Shown here piece after piece: positions 55,078 to 64,000 of a stretch of DNA of 64,000 nt. The stretch covers positions 1 to 64,000 of the forward strand of contig JADKCL010000026.1 in assembly GCA_016718825.1 (NCBI GenBank), in the 5' to 3' direction. Both the position numbers and the translations under genes were made by a program. The notes beneath the pieces are model-generated. The model saw only the letters and a list, made by a program, of their open reading frames with translations, ran no database searches and was not told the origin of the DNA. The DNA is from Bacteroidota bacterium. GTDB taxonomy: Bacteria; Bacteroidota; Bacteroidia; J057; JADKCL01. Each line of letters begins with the position of its first letter. The stretch's first letter is position 1.

Positions 55078-55485
55078 TCAGTATCCCCCAGGATTTTCCC
55101 TGTCTTTGAGCTCTTTTTCGATGGCATTGGGGTTGTAGGCGATTTCGCGGAGGAATTTGAATTCGTCGGGAATCGGGCCTGTGGTGTAGGGAATGCGTAG
55201 AAGCACTCTGCGAATTCCCCATTGATGGCAAAACTCGCCTTCCCATTCGAGCCAAGGATGGTCCAAATTGTTTTCTCCGATCAAAACGATCACGAGCGAA
55301 GCTTCCTTCAACGCCCAAATCATCCGATCTTCATCCACGCTGCCATCCTCAAAATAAAAATAGTCGTCGTCCTGCGGAATCACATAGACTTTGCCGCCTA
55401 GCTTTCCTTGGGTCGCCCATTTTTGAATCTTGCTTAGATAGCGCTTATCCTCATGCGTGCATGAAATGATAATATGCTGCTCCAT
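55078..55485 (-). CDS. Stand-alone TIR-like (MTH538/ThsB-type) protein
   Basis: 135 residues from ATG 55485 (MEQHIIISCTHEDKRYLSKI); the frame from 55575 adds an unconserved leader. The fold order fits TIR-like domains of the MTH538/ThsB group: first strand and box-1-like HIIISCTHEDK, central KVYVIPQDDDYF, helix DRMIWALKEAS, then LVIVLIGENNLDHPWLEWEGEFCHQWGIRRVLLR. Such proteins are used in prokaryotic immune signalling, for example Thoeris, where they make a nucleotide signal. No ThsA-like or other effector lies in the window, so defence is an inference. Other TIR-like proteins have unrelated roles. Confidence 0.72.
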   Translation of the reverse strand: MEQHIIISCTHEDKRYLSKIQKWATQGKLGGKVYVIPQDDDYFYFEDGSVDEDRMIWALKEASLVIVLIGENNLDHPWLEWEGEFCHQWGIRRVLLRIPYTTGPIPDEFKFLREIAYNPNAIEKELKDRENPGGY

Positions 55486-55795
55486 AACCCCTCGAATTTT
55501 TATTGAAAACAGAAATTTTGGAATGCCTGACGCACCTTCGGTTTCTATTAGGATGCAAATTAACCGCAAATTCATTGATAATGGAAGATTTTGCAGCCGA
55601 ATAGACTGACAAAAATCATGGTATTGTTACACAACCGCCAACGGGGGAATTATCACAGTTTCGTTGCAGAGTGTGATCGTGATGTGGGAACTTTGCTGCA
55701 CATTCCACGATTTTTCTCCAAGAATGGCCAGATTTTAGGTGCAAATCCAAAAATTCCCAAGATTCTTACATCGCAATTCTTTGACAGCTTTCGCC
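55486..55795. other. Divergent spacer between TIR-like gene and mqnB
   Basis: About 310 bp. A frame open from 55591 into mqnB is not conserved and is best read as upstream non-coding sequence. No repeat, RNA or further promoter was recognised apart from the mqnB -7 element at its right edge. Confidence 0.5.
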
Positions 55796-55803
55796 TAATT
55801 TTG
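55796..55803 (+). promoter_or_regulatory. mqnB promoter -7 element
   Basis: TAATTTTG, exact TAnnTTTG match, 21 nt before the TTG at 55825. It supports that TTG as the mqnB start rather than upstream codons. No clear -33 element at standard distance. Confidence 0.5.
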
Positions 55804-55824
55804 CAGGGTTCAACATCGGTCTCA

Positions 55825-56514
55825 TTGAAGATACTGCTCATCGCCGCCACTCCTTTTGAATCGGATTCCGTCAGGGAGCACTTTTCCATGCATTTGGAGG
55901 AGCGCGGGGCCGTTGGAATTGACAGCAACAGCGGCAATCGCATCACTTTGTTGCATACCGGCATCGGAATGGTCAATACCGCTTGGCACTTCGGTCGGGA
56001 GTTGCAGCGCGAACGCCCGGACATCGCCATACAATTCGGGATTGCAGGTGCATTTGAGGGCGGACCTGCGCTTGTCGAGGTCGTCGAGCTGCAACAGGAT
56101 TGTTTCGCTGAACTGGGTGCTGAGAGTCCCTCCGGATTTTTGCCGCTGGAAACGCTTGGTTTCGCCAATTTCAGGCTTGGAAATCAGCCTTTTTACAATG
56201 TCTTGCGACAGCCGGCCTTGCCCTTGGAAGGTCTCAGGCATTGCAAGGCCATCTCCGTAAATCGCATTTCCGGAACCGAAGAAGGCATTCGAAGAATGGA
56301 ACAAATTTGGAATCCTGAGGTTGAGACCATGGAAGGCGCGGCATTTTTTCAAGGCTGTTTGATTGAAAATGTTCCATTCAGGGCTTTGAGAGCCATCAGC
56401 AACCGCGTCGAGCCGCGAAACCGGGAGGCTTGGAAATTGAAAGAAGCAGTGGAAGCCGTGCAAAAGGAACTGTTGTTTCGCTTGCAACGGTTGGAAACGG
56501 GAGAAGCACTATGA
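55825..56514 (+). CDS. mqnB: Futalosine hydrolase
   Basis: 229 residues from TTG 55825 (MKILLIAATPFESDSVREHF), matching the usual family length and N-terminus. Nucleoside phosphorylase-like fold: LLHTGIGMVNTAWHFG, DIAIQFGIAGAFEGG, VNRISGTEEGIRRM, and VETMEGAAFFQGCLIENVPFRALRAISNRVE, the conserved METMEGA-type nucleoside-binding segment. It splits futalosine to dehypoxanthinylfutalosine in the alternative menaquinone pathway. The stop overlaps the mqnD ATG (56511-56514). Confidence 0.9.
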   Translation: MKILLIAATPFESDSVREHFSMHLEERGAVGIDSNSGNRITLLHTGIGMVNTAWHFGRELQRERPDIAIQFGIAGAFEGGPALVEVVELQQDCFAELGAESPSGFLPLETLGFANFRLGNQPFYNVLRQPALPLEGLRHCKAISVNRISGTEEGIRRMEQIWNPEVETMEGAAFFQGCLIENVPFRALRAISNRVEPRNREAWKLKEAVEAVQKELLFRLQRLETGEAL

Positions 56515-57320
56515 AACTCACACTTGGATTTAGCACTTGCCCCAACGATACGTTTATGTTTGACGCGCTCGTGAATGGGCGAATCAACACGAATGGGCTT
56601 GATTTTGAGGTGACGATGGCCGATATCTTGCACCTCAATCATGCAGCGATTGCCGGTAAACTGGACATCGTAAAGGTCAGCTACAACACCTACGGCCTGA
56701 TCCGGGACGACTATGCCTTGCTCAATGCCGGAAGCGCAATGGGCTTGGGTTGTGGCCCCCTGCTGATTGCCCGTGAGGCCGTTTCGATTGCCGAATTGGT
56801 GGCTGGAAATGCCCGAATTGCCATTCCAGGGAAAAATACGACCGCCAATTTGCTGTTGAGCTATTTTGAAAGCGGGCTTCAGAACCGGCAGGAAATGCTG
56901 TTTCATGAGGTGATGCCTGCCGTGAAATCAGGGGCGGCAGATGCTGGTTTGATCATCCATGAAAACAGATTCACCTACCAAGACGAGGGACTTGTCTGTT
57001 TGCAGGATTTGGGGGCCTATTGGGAAGCAAAAACAGGATTGCCGATACCACTCGGTGCAATTTGCGTGCGGAGAAGCCTGGGAGAGGAGCTCATCGCACG
57101 CATCGACGCGCTCTTGCATGACAGCATCGCCTATGCATTTGAGCATCCGGAGACGAGCATGCCGTTTGTGCGCGCCCATGCGCAGGAGCTGAGTGAAAGC
57201 GTCATGCAGCAACATATTCAATTGTATGTCAATGACTTTTCATTGGATATGGGGCTGGAAGGCAAGGCGGCAGTGAATGCGCTTCTGGCCGTCGGCGAAG
57301 GAATGGGTTTGTACAAATAG
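56511..57320 (+). CDS. mqnD: 1,4-dihydroxy-6-naphthoate synthase
   Basis: 269 residues from ATG 56511 (MKLTLGFSTCPNDTFMFDAL, a hallmark MqnD start). Other markers: DIVKVSYNTYGLIRDDYALL, GSAMGLGCGPLLIA, RIAIPGKNTTANLLLS, DAGLIIHENRFTYQDEGL and TGLPIPLGAICVRRSL. It cleaves cyclic dehypoxanthinyl futalosine to dihydroxynaphthoate. Coupled to mqnB by ATGA, confirming a futalosine-pathway pair; mqnA, mqnC and mqnE are not in the window. Confidence 0.95.
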   Translation: MKLTLGFSTCPNDTFMFDALVNGRINTNGLDFEVTMADILHLNHAAIAGKLDIVKVSYNTYGLIRDDYALLNAGSAMGLGCGPLLIAREAVSIAELVAGNARIAIPGKNTTANLLLSYFESGLQNRQEMLFHEVMPAVKSGAADAGLIIHENRFTYQDEGLVCLQDLGAYWEAKTGLPIPLGAICVRRSLGEELIARIDALLHDSIAYAFEHPETSMPFVRAHAQELSESVMQQHIQLYVNDFSLDMGLEGKAAVNALLAVGEGMGLYK

Positions 57321-57343
57321 AACGGTTTTTCAAAGGAGGCAGC

Positions 57344-58312
57344 ATGTATATCGTCACAGGTGCAGCAGGATTTATCGGGAGTTGTGTCGCCGCCGAGCTC
57401 GGTCACATGGGTTGGAAACCACTGGTTCTGGTCGATGATTTCAGCCGGGAGGATAAGCAGCCCAACTGGAAAAATCTGCCTGCAGAAGCGGTGGTTGACC
57501 GCGAGGAATTCTGGACTTGGGTGGTAGGAAAGGAGCAGGGGATTCAGGCGGTCATTCACCTGGGCGCACGAACGGATACCACCGAAATGAACCATGAGGT
57601 GTTTGACCATTTGAATTTCGGGTATTCGCAGAAAATTTGGCGCCTTTGTGCTGAATTTGGAATTCCATTGGTGTACGCCTCAAGCGCCGCGACTTACGGT
57701 GAGGGCGAATTTGGTTTTGACGACAACGAGGCGCTGATTCCGCAGCTGAAGCCGCTCAATCCTTATGGCGAAAGCAAGAATGAGTTTGACAAATGGGCAT
57801 TGGCCCAACCCAGGCAGCCACGTTTTTGGGCTGGATTGAAATTTTTCAATGTCTATGGCCCCAATGAATTCCACAAAGGCCGTATGGCAAGCGTGATTTT
57901 CCATGCCTATCATCAGATTCAGGCGTCCGGTAGCTTGCGGCTTTTCCGTTCACATCGGCCGGATTTTGGTGACGGTGAACAAATGCGGGACTTTGTTTAC
58001 GTCAAAGACGTAGTCAAAGTGATCAAGTTCCTGCTGCAAAAGCGGCCGCAGTCGGGCATCTACAACCTTGGAACCGGAAAAGCACGAAGCTTTTTGGATT
58101 TGGGAAGAGCAGTTTTTGCAGCAATGGGGACCGAACCCAAGATCGACTTTGTCGACACGCCGGCAGACATTCGCGACAAGTACCAATATTTTACCGAGGC
58201 AAAGATGGAAAAATTGGTCAATGCGGGTTACCAAGAGGGGTTTTCTACGTTGGAGGCAGGTGTGGAAGATTATGTGAAGAACTTTTTGGTGAAAAAAAGT
58301 TACTTAGAATAG
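57344..58312 (+). CDS. hldD: ADP-L-glycero-D-manno-heptose 6-epimerase
   Basis: 322 residues, full length. Rossmann NAD(P)-binding motif IVTGAAGFIGSCVAAELG; VIHLGARTDTTEMNHEVFDHLN; catalytic YASSAATYGEG and NPYGESKNEFD (Tyr-x3-Lys); FFNVYGPNEFHKGRMASVIFH; QMRDFVYVKDVV. It makes L,D-heptose for the inner core of LPS. The gene (also called rfaD or waaD) starts 23 bp after mqnD and may be co-transcribed with it. Confidence 0.95.
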   Translation: MYIVTGAAGFIGSCVAAELGHMGWKPLVLVDDFSREDKQPNWKNLPAEAVVDREEFWTWVVGKEQGIQAVIHLGARTDTTEMNHEVFDHLNFGYSQKIWRLCAEFGIPLVYASSAATYGEGEFGFDDNEALIPQLKPLNPYGESKNEFDKWALAQPRQPRFWAGLKFFNVYGPNEFHKGRMASVIFHAYHQIQASGSLRLFRSHRPDFGDGEQMRDFVYVKDVVKVIKFLLQKRPQSGIYNLGTGKARSFLDLGRAVFAAMGTEPKIDFVDTPADIRDKYQYFTEAKMEKLVNAGYQEGFSTLEAGVEDYVKNFLVKKSYLE

Positions 58313-58449
58313 TATTTCGCGGCCTTCATGCGTTATTGATGGTGAAGCGCAGAAGGAATCGACCTGAAAAGTTTGATCACCGGATTCGTTTTTTGGATTG
58401 TTTTGTATAATTTTCGTAGCTAGTCGGAGTAGTATTTTTTGAATCTAAA

Positions 58450-59091
58450 ATGGCAGCCGAAGTCATTGATTTGATGCTCAATTTGAGCCTGTTGTTCGCG
58501 GTACTGATCGCGCCCAGCCTGCTTATGCTGTCTGTTTGGTACAAAAAGAGCCTCGGCAAACCTGTTTTCATCTGGCCAAAATCCGAAATGGTGTTGCTCA
58601 CGATTGTATTTTTCATCGTGGCCTTGGTGCTGTTTATCGTTGGAGTCTCTTGCATTTTCACCTACTTCGGGTATCTCGATCCCATCCGTTTCGCTGGAAT
58701 CAACGTGCGGCAGTTCCTGAATTTGGGTCTCTGCTGCAACCTTGCTGTGATTGGGCTCGCGATGGTCTACATGGGCATGCGCAACATGCTTGTGCAAATG
58801 GTCATGGAAAAAGGCATCGTGATGACCCGTGGCATTCTGCCGCTCCGGAATTCAGTGAAGCTACTTGAGTGGAGTCAAATCGTTGATTATTACGTCGTTC
58901 CTGACTATCCCAATGTCAATATCACCTTCATCGTGGCGGTAGAGCCGATGCGGTTTCAGCGCCAATCGATCAAGGTTCCGGTTTATCTAAAGGATGAGTT
59001 CCAGACTTTTCTGGATGAAGGGCTTCAGGCATCCAAGTCGCCTAAAACCGGTTCGGAAATTTCTAGCAGCCGATATTTCTCTGAAAACTGA
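58450..59091 (+). CDS. Hypothetical membrane protein with PH-like C-terminal region
   Basis: 213 residues with three hydrophobic segments (LMLNLSLLFAVLIAPSLLML, MVLLTIVFFIVALVLFIVGV, FLNLGLCCNLAVIGLAMVYM). The cytoplasmic C-terminal region has strand-like ILPLRNSVKLLEWSQIVDYYVVPDYPNVNITFIV, reminiscent of bacterial PH-like domains but not certain. It lies 30 bp upstream of the histidine kinase gene. The 137-bp spacer before it shows no clear terminator. Confidence 0.75.
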   Translation: MAAEVIDLMLNLSLLFAVLIAPSLLMLSVWYKKSLGKPVFIWPKSEMVLLTIVFFIVALVLFIVGVSCIFTYFGYLDPIRFAGINVRQFLNLGLCCNLAVIGLAMVYMGMRNMLVQMVMEKGIVMTRGILPLRNSVKLLEWSQIVDYYVVPDYPNVNITFIVAVEPMRFQRQSIKVPVYLKDEFQTFLDEGLQASKSPKTGSEISSSRYFSEN

Positions 59092-59121
59092 GGCTTCCCA
59101 AATTATTCCTAAATTGAGGGC

Positions 59122-62100
59122 ATGAGACGGGTCTTGTGGACCAAAACTTTCATTTCCCTCGTGAGCGCACTCTTTTTGAGTACGTTGGCAACCGCTTTCC
59201 TGATCTGGGAGCGCGGAAAGGACGATGCAAGCCTGATCGCTGATTTGGAACGCAACATTAAATCCGACTTTGTCGATTTGGTGCAGTCGACTTCCAAGGC
59301 ATCCGAAGAAATCGCCACCCATTACAGCCAAACCCATCTGCTCGGGATTTCTGAGGGCATCGTGCGCATGGCCCTCGACAAGGATTGTCAGCTCACGGAT
59401 TGGAACAACTCGGAATTGATGCCGTCTCCACGCATCATGGACGACCTTTGTACCTATCCCAATCGCCGGACTCTGCAAGACAAGAACAAGATTTTCTATT
59501 TGCTGCGCCACGATGCGCCTCCTTATCAGATCGTTACGCTCATCCCTGTATCCATTGACTACAAGGTCGCGAATGCCTTTTTGCCCGGAAAGATTTTCTT
59601 GGGACGCTATGGCAACGACGCTGCCGTGATGGCGGCATCAGACAAATTTGAAGTACACCTGCGACAAGTCGAAGGTGGTGTGCGCGTCTTTGATGGCGCC
59701 GATAATTTTGTGTATTGCCTCACGGTCCCCGACTTGGGCATTTTCGTGCAGAGCACCCGGTTGCTCGTTGTGGCCCTTTATTCTGTTGCCTTTGTTTTGC
59801 TGCTTTTCGGAATGGTGTCCTTCCTGGAACGAAAGTTTTTTGGATAGGATCGTTGAAAATCAGTGGAATATGGCCGTTTCTTTTGTTCCTTTTTTGTGCA
59901 CGCATTCTGCTTTTTTATCTCGGGCTCCCGAATTCCTACCTCAATACCGAGGTGTTTTCGCCCAGAATTCTCGCCGTCGGCACCTATTCCCCTTCGTTGG
60001 GAGACCTTCTTATCAATGTGGCCATCTTGGTGTTGGCGGTTTGGTTGCTCGTCAAACATTACCGTCGACGCATTTCGCTGCTCTACAAAAAAGCACTGCG
60101 CAACGGAATCATTGCCTGGGCGCTGCAATGTGGGATATTGACGATCTGCGTGCTGTTGACACGCGCCTTCCTCACCTTTGTCCAAAACGTGATCGAGCAT
60201 TCGGTCATCAACTTTGAGTTTGAGAATGTATTTGAGCTGGAAACGTATTCCTACCTCGCATTTGCGATGATTGGGGCCGTTTTGGTGGCTTGGCTGCTGA
60301 TCTTGCTCGAACTCATGCGTTTCAGTTTTCATTTTTTCAAGGGCAAGGGTAGTGCAGGCAAGATGTTGCTGTCCCTGGCTTGGATGCTGGCGCTCATCTA
60401 TTTCTTGGTTGGGCTTGACTTCGCTTATCTGGTAGCCTTGCCATTGGTCGTGGGACTTTGCCTGTTGATTTTCGCGCGAACACGGCGGAGCTTGGTGTTC
60501 AAGCTTGATCTTCCCAATTTCCTGCTCGTCATTTTCATGTTTAGCCTGCTCGCGATGGTGGGGATTGTCAAAGGCAATGACAGTCGCGCAAATTTCCAGA
60601 TGCAATTGCTTGCAGATCAGCAGAGTGACGACCACGACCTCATCACGGAGTTTGTCTTTGACCGCGTCGTCGAAGAGGTCGAAGCCGAGGCTTTTTTGTT
60701 GGATTATACCGAGGTCAAAGGCTTGGCGCGGCGGTTGAAGGAGCAATTCTTCGAATCCAGCTTCAAGGGGTATGAGGTGCGCATTTTCATCTACGACAAG
60801 GATACCGTTTTGCTCGACAAGACGGGCGATTACCGGCCTTACTTATTCCCCAATTCGGATCCGAGCTTGCAACAAATGGGCGCAAGCACCATGACCGACG
60901 GGCTGTACCTCGTCAAATATTACAAAGGCCTGTTTGAGAATCTCTACATCGGCCAATTTCAATTGCTGCTGCGCAGCTTGGGTAGCATGACCGTTTGGGT
61001 CGAATTGCAGCCTACCGAGATTTCACCCAACCGGCTGTATCCGCAGCTGTTGTTGGATGATCATGTGCGAAATAGGGCCTTGATTGCCAACGACTTCGAC
61101 TATGCTGTGTACAAGGAGGGGAAACTCTTCCGCAAGCATTCCGATGATCCATTTCCGATCTTTTACAAAGGCCCGTCGGTCGTTTCGGGTGGCAATATCA
61201 CCTTGCAGCGGGAGGGACGTTACCAACATCTCTATGACCAGGTAGGGAATGGGAAAGTTGTCGACGTCAGACGTCCGGTTTTAGGTGCATTTGATGCCGT
61301 CAACGTATTTTCCTACATATTTTACTTCTTTATCCTGGCTTCGATTGCGCTGATGCTGCCGGTTTGGCTCATTCGCATGGTCCGAGGACGGGTTAAGATT
61401 CGAAATCTGAGTTTGAAGGCAAGGATTCAGGCATTTTTTCTGATTCTGTCGGTGCTTCCGCTGTTTATCGTGGTGTTTTTTCTCTCGCCTTATATCAAGG
61501 AGCATATTTTCAAGGACATTCGACGGGAATTGCAGGTACAAACCCAGCAAATTGCTTCCTATATCCGTGAAGATTATTTGAAATTGCGTCGCAGGTCCAC
61601 TTCCTACTCCGCTATTCATGGTGGATTGCGCCAAAATCTGAGTGAAACCTTGGAGGAACGGCTCAGTTCGGTCGAAAAAGCATTCGGAAACGACATCAAC
61701 ATCTATTACAGCAATGGAAAGCTGCACCGCACGACGCAGCCCAGTATTTTTGAATTGGGTTTGACGAGCAATTATATGAACCCGGAGGTCTATCGTGCGA
61801 TTCGCAATGGCAGCATCAGCGACATCGTGATCGAAGACAATATTGGAAATGTCAACTATTTCAGCGGTTTTTATCCGATCATGAGCGATGAACGGAAAAT
61901 CGTCGGTTTCTTGAACATTCCCTATTACAAAAATCAGGAGAAGGTCAATGAGCAGAGCCTCAGGTTGTTGACGCTGTTGGTCAATATCTATGTTTTTATC
62001 TTCCTTGCCATTGGAATCGTTGCCGTCGTGATTTCCAATTCCATTGTGCGACCCTTGGGTTTGCTCAGCCAAAAGCTGCATGACACCAACCTCGGCCGTC

Positions 62101-62885
62101 TCAACGAACCCATTCAATGGGACAGCAGCGACGAGATCGGCGAAATTATTCAGGCCTACAATGAAATGCTCAAAAAGCTCGCGGATTCCGAAGAACTGCT
62201 TTCGCGTAGCCAAAGGGAAATGGCTTGGCAAGAAATGGCCCGCCAAGTCGCCCACGAAATCAAAAATCCGCTGACGCCCATGCGTTTGAGTGTGCAGCAT
62301 CTCGTGCGCACATGGGCAAGCGACAAACCCGCCAACGAGAAACTGAACACACTTTTTGAAAAAGTCACGCGTACCATTCTTGTGCAGGTGGAGTCATTGG
62401 TCAATATCGCCAATTCCTTCAGCCAATTTGCGAACATGCCTGAACCGGTAAAAAGCAAGTTTCCCCTGCAGGCAGTCATTCAAGAAGTGGTGGACCTTTA
62501 TGCAAATGAAGGGGATGTGCAATTGGAATTGGATATGCCCGTCGAGGAATTCTATGTACATTCAGACCGTGACCAGCTCTCACGCGTGTTCAACAACCTG
62601 ATTAAAAACGGGAAACAGGCGATTGAACATGAACAGGGCTTGGTTTTGGTGAAAATGACCGTGGAAGGCGATCTTGCGAAAGTGATGATTTCCGACAACG
62701 GAAAGGGTATCCCCGAGGAGATCGGCAGCCGTATCTTTGAACCAAGGTTCTCGACAAAGTCGTCGGGCATGGGCCTCGGATTGGCAATTGTAAAGAAGAT
62801 CGTCGAAGGCGCTGAAGGCAGGATTTATTTTGAAAGTGAAGTCGGAAAAGGAACAAGGTTTTTTGTGGAACTGCCGAGGGGCTAA
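59122..62885 (+). CDS. NtrY-like sensor histidine kinase, split by one frameshift
   Basis: About 1254 residues when joined. The first piece (59122-59847) has an N-terminal membrane anchor and sensor region (LIADLERNIKSDFVDLVQST) and ends prematurely at LERKFFG. Adding one T to the T6 run at 59836-59841 continues as FFWIGSLKISGIWPFLLFLFCARILL into the second frame (to 62885). The rest has several membrane helices, an extracytoplasmic sensor domain, HAMP (NSIVRPLGLLSQKLHD), HisKA with EMARQVAHEIKNPLTPMRLS, N-box FNNLIKNGKQAIE, ISDNGKGIPEEIG and GMGLGLAIVKKIV. The AWQEMARQ-H-box context is NtrY-like. No response regulator is adjacent. Confidence 0.9.
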
Positions 62886-64000
62886 GCGATGGGCTTGCCT
62901 TTTGTTGGGCACAATTTCCTTGCTGTTTTTCCATACAGCCAAGGCACAGAATTCCAAGCTTGTGCAGCAGACGGTGACCCTGCATGTAGATGACACCCTG
63001 CACCTTGGACAAACCCACCTCACACCTTATACTTTTTCGATGATGGTCGAGGGCAAACCCGTGCTTGCCAGTGCCTTTGAACTGAATGAAACTGAAGGAT
63101 ACATTGTATTGAAAGACAATTCATTGGATGGTAAAAGTGCAAGTATTACTTTTAGATATTTCCCTGAATTTTTGCAGCAAAGGTTTGCCTTGCGCACGTT
63201 CAGGTTGCAAGTGGACAGTACCGGCGAAAAGCGGGAGATCTTTGTAGACGAGTATTACAAAAACGATGAAAGTGTGGTTTTTATGCCGAGTGCGATTCGG
63301 CGAAGTGGAAGTATTTCTCGCGGACTGAGTGTCGGCAACAATCAGAGCCTCTCGGTCAACAGTGGATTGCGGTTGCAGTTGGAAGGTGATCTGGGTGATG
63401 ACCTTAAGTTGCAAGCTGCCATCACCGACGAGACAATTCCCATTCAGCCTGATGGGACCACCCAACAGATCAACGACTTTGACAAGGTTTTCATTCAGTT
63501 GATCCGCAAAGACGACAAGGTGATTCTCGGTGACTTTGAAATTGACCACAAAGGCACACAATTCGCCAATTTTTACCGAAACGTACAAGGGATTGGTTTC
63601 CGGGTGAAGGGAGACAAAAAGGGGTATGCAGGCATCAATGGGGCCGTTGCAAAGGGCAAATTCCAGACCAACAGCTTTATAGGTCGGGAGGGGATCCAAG
63701 GACCCTATCGGCTCACCGGCCGCAATGGCGAACGCTTTATCATCGTCCTCGCCGGCAGTGAAAAGGTTTATTTCAACGGTGCCTTGATGACGCGTGGCGA
63801 AGGAAATGACTACGTCATCGACTACAATACCGGCGAATTGACCTTCACGGCGCAACGTTTGGTGACGAGTGCTGCCCGAATTGTGATCGACTTTGAATAC
63901 ACTGACCGCAATTACAACCGCTCGTTGCTTTTTGCCGATTTCGGTGCCGAATTGCTCAAGGGAAAGCTCAACATCAAAGGCAGTTACGGTCGGGATGCCG
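62863..64000 (+). CDS. Large exported protein of unknown function (3' partial)
   Basis: The frame is open to the window end. TTG 62863 gives MWNCRGAKRWACLLLGTISLLFFHTAKAQ, a good signal peptide, overlapping the kinase gene by 23 bp; no ATG is available in frame before the hydrophobic core. The mature part reads TVTLHVDDTLHLGQTHLTPY, then RSGSISRGLSVGNNQSLSVNSGLRLQLEGD, ITDETIPIQPDGTTQQINDFDKVFIQL and KVILGDFEIDHKGTQFANFYR, a pattern of long outer-membrane-associated proteins in Bacteroidota. Their role is unknown to me. The overlap suggests coupling with the kinase. Confidence 0.7.
   Translation, partial: MWNCRGAKRWACLLLGTISLLFFHTAKAQNSKLVQQTVTLHVDDTLHLGQTHLTPYTFSMMVEGKPVLASAFELNETEGYIVLKDNSLDGKSASITFRYFPEFLQQRFALRTFRLQVDSTGEKREIFVDEYYKNDESVVFMPSAIRRSGSISRGLSVGNNQSLSVNSGLRLQLEGDLGDDLKLQAAITDETIPIQPDGTTQQINDFDKVFIQLIRKDDKVILGDFEIDHKGTQFANFYRNVQGIGFRVKGDKKGYAGINGAVAKGKFQTNSFIGREGIQGPYRLTGRNGERFIIVLAGSEKVYFNGALMTRGEGNDYVIDYNTGELTFTAQRLVTSAARIVIDFEYTDRNYNRSLLFADFGAELLKGKLNIKGSYGRDA

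Overview
The window is chromosomal DNA from a member of the Bacteroidota. Several independent signs agree: secreted proteins ending in type IX secretion (T9SS) type A sorting domains (genes ending at 1856, 6570, 7337, 42782 and 53634), TonB-dependent receptors with an N-terminal carboxypeptidase-regulatory-like domain, a TamL-type lipoprotein of the BamA/TamA family, an HU-CCDC81/SPOR protein, and promoter -7 elements matching TAnnTTTG. The order or genus cannot be fixed from the sequence alone. Base composition looks close to half GC, except for an AT-richer stretch at about 38.4-41.9 kb.

Layout. 1-8.9 kb: export-related genes on the + strand (a sphingomyelinase-like nuclease-fold protein, a TonB-dependent receptor, an alpha/beta-hydrolase-like protein, and two proteins sharing a PKD-like module). 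8.9-13.5 kb: a palindrome, a small basic protein, and minus-strand genes (membrane proteins, a YchJ-like SEC-C protein, an ankyrin protein). 13.7-17.5 kb: SPFH protein, lipoprotein, DUF4261-like protein, TrmH-family RNA methyltransferase. 17.5-21.1 kb: tamL and holA. 21.2-29.6 kb: a tightly coupled four-gene operon (TonB-dependent receptor, TPR protein, beta-barrel protein, HU-CCDC81/SPOR protein). 29.6-31.5 kb: TetR regulator with an MFS exporter. 31.8-37.8 kb: one 1993-residue protein with an N-terminal eCIS-core (DUF4157) domain. 37.8-41.9 kb: AT-rich accessory stretch with a repeat element, a lipoprotein carrying a C11 tract, and two similar-sized outer-membrane-like proteins. 42-50.2 kb: minus-strand TPR gene, a T9SS cargo plus S74-type protein, and a guaA / binding-protein / hemL operon. 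50.5-54.9 kb: rpmB, a decayed M24 peptidase gene, a cleaved-adhesin-type T9SS cargo, rarA. 55-58.3 kb: a TIR-like gene, mqnB-mqnD of the futalosine menaquinone route, and hldD/rfaD. 58.4-64 kb: membrane protein, NtrY-like histidine kinase, and the start of a large exported protein.

Two sequence-level themes stand out. First, at least five otherwise intact genes (10.48, 11.5, 43.63, 53.64 and 59.84 kb) carry single-base frame breaks, mostly at short homopolymers. This looks like residual indels in a long-read assembly, although real decay is clear for the M24 gene. Second, intergenic 7-bp tandem repeats (CTCAATT/CTCAACT and GTGAAAA types) recur at three loci.

The best candidates for something new are the giant eCIS-core protein with three internal modules and no injection-system genes in view, the HU-CCDC81/SPOR operon, the lone TIR-like gene beside heptamer repeats, and the poly-C lipoprotein island.
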